Positions 6,020 to 8,542 of a DNA stretch of 8,542 bases are shown here, piece by piece (position 1 is the first letter of the stretch; every line of letters begins with the position of its first letter). Source of the DNA: Actinomycetota bacterium (GTDB lineage Bacteria; Actinomycetota; Humimicrobiia; Humimicrobiales; Humimicrobiaceae). The notes under the pieces are model-generated. The model was not told the origin of the DNA and ran no database searches. It was given only the letters and a program-made list of their open reading frames with translations. The translations under genes were made by a program, and so were the position numbers. Location of the stretch: assembly GCA_003567835.1 (NCBI GenBank), contig PWYO01000030.1, forward strand, positions 1 through 8,542. Reading direction: 5' to 3'.

Positions 6020-7537
6020 GTGTTGCAGGTTAAGAACATAAGCAAAGCATTTCCCGGTGTTCAAGCCCTGGATGATGTGTCTATTGATTTCCAGGGAGGG
6101 GAACTGCACGGGCTTTTAGGAGAAAACGGTGCTGGTAAAAGCACCCTTGTGAAAATTATATGTGGTGTTTACAAGCAGGATAAAGGGCAGTTGTTTTACA
6201 ATAAAAAACCGCTGGAGGTTGAGAGCGTAAAAGATGCTTCATCCAAAGGAATTAACATGGTGATGCAGGAACTCCAGGTGTTAAACATCAGCTCGGTGGC
6301 TGAAAATATCATGATTGATAAATTTGATAAATTTTCCAAGGGTGGTTTTATCAATTGGAGAAGGATCCATAAAGAAGCCCAACAGTTTCTTGATTTTGTA
6401 GAACTAGATGTCCCCCCCACAGCGCTTGTTGGTTATCTGAGTCCTGTGCAGAAAAAAATGGTCCAGATTGCCAGAGCATTGTCTTCGCAATCTAAAATAC
6501 TCCTTTTAGATGAACCTACCTCCTCCATAACGGATAAAGAAGCTGACATATTGTTCGGTATTTTAAACAAGCTAAAAGAGCAGGGCATTGTGCTGATCTT
6601 TGTAACCCATAAGCTTGAAGAAGTGTTTAAATATTGCGAGAAAGCCTCCGTATTAAGGGACGGCAAGCTGATTGGTACAAAGCCGATCAGTGAGTTGAAG
6701 CAAAAAGAAGTCATACGGATGATGATCGGGCGTGAGGAAAAAATTGAAAGTTATTCCAATGAGAATGTAAACCGCAGCAAAAAAGTTCTGGAAGTCAGGA
6801 ATTTGAGCAGAGAAAACAAAGTACATGATGTGAGCCTGGATTTATATGAGGGGGAAGTATTGGGCATTTACGGTTTGATTGGTTCAGGAAGGACCGAATT
6901 TGCCCGTTTGCTCATAGGGGAAGACAAAAAAGATAGCGGTGAAGTCATACTGAATGGAAAGAAAATAGAGATCAAGTCATTATCGGAAGCCATCTATAAA
7001 TACAAAATGGGTTATGTTACCGAGAACCGCAAAGAAGAAGGCCTTTTCCTTATGGATAATGTGCGAAGAAATGTCAATGTGGTGGTTTGGCCAGAGATTT
7101 CAGGCAATCTGTTAAAACTGATAAAGAATAAGGCCGAAAGAGATAATGTAAAAAAAATGATCAAAGAATTGGATATACGGGTTACCAACAGTGAACAGAT
7201 TGTGGGCAACCTAAGCGGCGGTAACCAGCAGAAAGTCAGCATTGCCAAATGGCTGATTGCAGAATGCGAAATTCTAATATTTGATGAGCCCACTATTGGC
7301 ATAGATGTAGGGGCAAAGAAATATATTCACAAGCTTATTTATAATCTGGCCAATGATTACAATAAATCGATCATTCTCATTTCATCCGATTTGCCTGAGG
7401 TGGTGACCATATCCAATAGGATTATTGTCTTTAACAATAAAAAAGTTATTGGCGAAGTTGAGGAAGTGCCCAAAATTGAAGATAGCTATGACCAGGTAAG
7501 TCATCAAATCGGAGAATTTTATTTAAAAAAAGTCTAA
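6020..7537 (+). CDS. ABC sugar importer ATPase with two nucleotide-binding domains, RbsA/XylG/AraG type
   Basis: Cytoplasmic ATPase that powers the importer; 505 residues, the normal length for the fused CUT2 ATPases. First domain: Walker A GENGAGKST (34-42), Q-loop region VMQE (81-84), signature LSPVQ (140-144, a divergent form usual in this family), Walker B ILLLDEPTS (160-168) and switch His197. Second domain: degenerate P-loop GLIGSGRTE (285-293), the family segment ENRKEEGL (335-342), signature LSGGNQQK (398-405), Walker B ILIFDEPT (418-425), and no switch His (SSDLPEV, 455-461). This asymmetry is typical of RbsA relatives, where the first site is thought to hydrolyse ATP. GTG at 6020 is the likely start, with a G-rich ribosome binding site AGAGGGGGGG (6002-6011); TTG at 6023 is the alternative. 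A C7 run at 6412-6418 lies within the coding sequence. Last gene of the importer operon; no clear terminator follows. Confidence 0.95.
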   Translation: MLQVKNISKAFPGVQALDDVSIDFQGGELHGLLGENGAGKSTLVKIICGVYKQDKGQLFYNKKPLEVESVKDASSKGINMVMQELQVLNISSVAENIMIDKFDKFSKGGFINWRRIHKEAQQFLDFVELDVPPTALVGYLSPVQKKMVQIARALSSQSKILLLDEPTSSITDKEADILFGILNKLKEQGIVLIFVTHKLEEVFKYCEKASVLRDGKLIGTKPISELKQKEVIRMMIGREEKIESYSNENVNRSKKVLEVRNLSRENKVHDVSLDLYEGEVLGIYGLIGSGRTEFARLLIGEDKKDSGEVILNGKKIEIKSLSEAIYKYKMGYVTENRKEEGLFLMDNVRRNVNVVVWPEISGNLLKLIKNKAERDNVKKMIKELDIRVTNSEQIVGNLSGGNQQKVSIAKWLIAECEILIFDEPTIGIDVGAKKYIHKLIYNLANDYNKSIILISSDLPEVVTISNRIIVFNNKKVIGEVEEVPKIEDSYDQVSHQIGEFYLKKV

Positions 7538-7723
7538 GCTTAAAAACCCAATGACCATCGAATGCTTGGTGAGACAGTGCAAGATTTACAATTTGGCGGT
7601 GGGGCATGGCGGGAATTTTACGCGATATGATATGCGCTTTTTGGACAGCATCACCCAGCATACTGTAAGACATGCATTTGAATTGCTTATAGTTTACAGC
7701 TTATGGCCGCAATCCAATTATTT

Positions 7724-7734
7724 TATGACCAGTT
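7724..7734. promoter_or_regulatory. Half-operator repeat upstream of the AOR gene
   Basis: TATGACCAGTT here is identical to 3359-3369, the centre and right arm of the divergent operator. The left arm is degraded (TTTT where the operator has TGGT), so the full TNGTNNNACNA pattern is not met. It lies 17 nt upstream of the predicted AOR -35. It may be a weak site for the same regulator. Confidence 0.35.
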
Positions 7735-7751
7735 CTGTCTTCTAAAAAAAT

Positions 7752-7780
7752 TTGAAAATGGTTTTAAGACCCAATATTTT
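7752..7780 (+). promoter_or_regulatory. Candidate promoter of the AOR gene
   Basis: TTGAAA (7752-7757, five of six to consensus) is spaced 17 nt from TATTTT (7775-7780, four of six). Transcription would begin near 7787, giving a leader of about 75 nt. The -10 is weak, so an activator or read-through from the importer operon may contribute. Confidence 0.4.
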
Positions 7781-7860
7781 TGTGCAAAAAATGATTACAG
7801 TACATCTATCATGGGGTTAGGGTGTTTTCAAAGCTGTAGTTGGAAAGGAAAATAATGTGA

Positions 7861-8542
7861 ATGATTATGGGCAAAGGATACAATGGTAGGATACTGAATG
7901 TAGATTTATCAACTAAAGGTACAGAAATTATTGAACCGGACGATTTGTTTTATAAAAAATATTTTGGGGGCGCCTGCTTGGGCGCATATTTTCTTCTAAA
8001 AGAACTTAAACCCAAGATTGACCCTTTATCTGACCAAAATATGATCATATTCTCCACTTCTCCGATTACCGGTGTAGAATGCCCTGGTACAGCAATGCAT
8101 AATGTCATCACCAAATCACCGCTTACCAATTGCATAACAGAGGCGACCACCCCCGGCCATCTAGGGGCTAAGATCAAAAAAGCAGGCTATGATGCCATTA
8201 TCATCAAAGGCAAATCAGAAAAGCCCTGCTTTATTACCATAAACGATGATGAAATCAGCATATGCAGTGCTGCGGATCTATGGGGCAAAACCACTTCCCA
8301 AACCTATGATTTTCTGGCAAACCATTTTCATGACCCTGGCTATAGCATGGCAGTCATAGGACCCGCCGGGGAAAAACTGATAAGATATGCATCTATTGTC
8401 ACCGACCACTGTTTTTTAAGTGCCCGGGGCGGCGTAGGTGCGGTTATGGGCTCCAAGAATCTAAAGGCATTATGTGTAAAAGGAACCGGGGATATCCATG
8501 TGGCAGACCAGGGAAAACTTAGGGCTTTATCGGAATATTTTA
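7861..8542 (+). CDS. Tungsten/molybdenum aldehyde:ferredoxin oxidoreductase, N-terminal part (cut by window edge)
   Basis: Cytoplasmic enzyme that oxidises aldehydes to acids and passes electrons to ferredoxin, using a tungsten (or molybdenum) bis-pterin and one [4Fe-4S] cluster. I read 227 intact codons to the right edge; AORs are about 600-700 residues, so only the N-terminal domain is seen. Family features: GYNGRILNVDL near the N-terminus (residues 6-16), YFGGACLGAY (34-43), STSPITGVECPG (65-76), AKIKKAGYDAIIIKG (103-117), DLWGKTT (139-145), VIGPAGEKLIRYA (165-177) and the pterin-contacting ARGGVGAVMGSKNLKA (188-203). The cluster-binding cysteines lie beyond the window. ATG 7861 is the first possible start because TGA precedes it in frame; the ribosome binding site AAAGGA (7844-7849) is 11 nt away, and ATG 7867 is an alternative. 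Context suggests a sugar-derived aldehyde substrate, but other AOR-family roles (such as acid reduction) remain possible. Confidence 0.93.
   Translation, partial: MIMGKGYNGRILNVDLSTKGTEIIEPDDLFYKKYFGGACLGAYFLLKELKPKIDPLSDQNMIIFSTSPITGVECPGTAMHNVITKSPLTNCITEATTPGHLGAKIKKAGYDAIIIKGKSEKPCFITINDDEISICSAADLWGKTTSQTYDFLANHFHDPGYSMAVIGPAGEKLIRYASIVTDHCFLSARGGVGAVMGSKNLKALCVKGTGDIHVADQGKLRALSEYF

Larger units (their letters stand above)
7538..7860. other. Gap between ATPase and AOR genes
   Basis: 323 nt without a convincing gene. It contains an 11-bp copy of half of the divergent operator (7724-7734) and a candidate promoter (7752-7780). No strong intrinsic terminator for the importer operon was seen. 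Two short frames in 7551-7745 have no ribosome binding site and no recognised family; one reads MLGETVQDLQFGGGAWREF from about 7571 before a stop, and could be a gene remnant or chance. Confidence 0.6.

Noticed and set aside
7446..7673. Minus-strand frame overlapping the ATPase end
   Set aside because: No ribosome binding site, no recognisable motif, and overlaps the conserved plus-strand gene.

Overview
The window looks like chromosomal DNA of an anaerobic, low-to-moderate GC, Gram-positive-type bacterium, most likely in Clostridia or a nearby Firmicutes lineage. The reasons are strong AGGAGG-like ribosome binding sites, frequent GTG and TTG starts (three of seven genes), a lipoprotein-type sugar-binding protein, and a tungsten/molybdenum aldehyde:ferredoxin oxidoreductase (AOR), an enzyme typical of anaerobes. 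The assignment is inferred from these traits and no species can be named.

Layout: positions 1-3095 hold a leftward gene set, read in the order cupin protein (3095-2700), NAD(P)-dependent aldehyde dehydrogenase (2660-1218) and xylulokinase-like FGGY sugar kinase (1200 to beyond the left edge). The gaps are 39 and 17 nt, so this is very probably one operon. Positions 3096-3741 are a 646-nt divergent control region. It contains a perfect 15-bp GntR/FadR-type operator (ACTGGT-ATG-ACCAGT, 3354-3368) lying across two overlapping divergent promoters, followed by a long rightward leader with two hairpins.

Positions 3742-7537 hold a rightward ABC sugar importer operon of ribose/xylose type: permease, substrate-binding lipoprotein and duplicated ATPase. 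After a 323-nt gap with its own candidate promoter and an 11-bp repeat of half of the operator, an AOR gene begins at 7861 and leaves the window at the right edge.

Working model (inference): a pentose or related sugar enters through the ABC importer. The cupin protein may isomerise or otherwise process it, and the FGGY kinase phosphorylates a ketose. An aldehyde arising in the pathway is oxidised by the NAD(P)-dependent dehydrogenase and/or by the ferredoxin-dependent AOR. A FadR-type (FCD) GntR regulator, not encoded in the window, may control both directions. Regulators of that family often sense carboxylic acids, which would fit induction by an acid product of the aldehyde oxidations. No mobile element, CRISPR array, tRNA or rRNA was seen.
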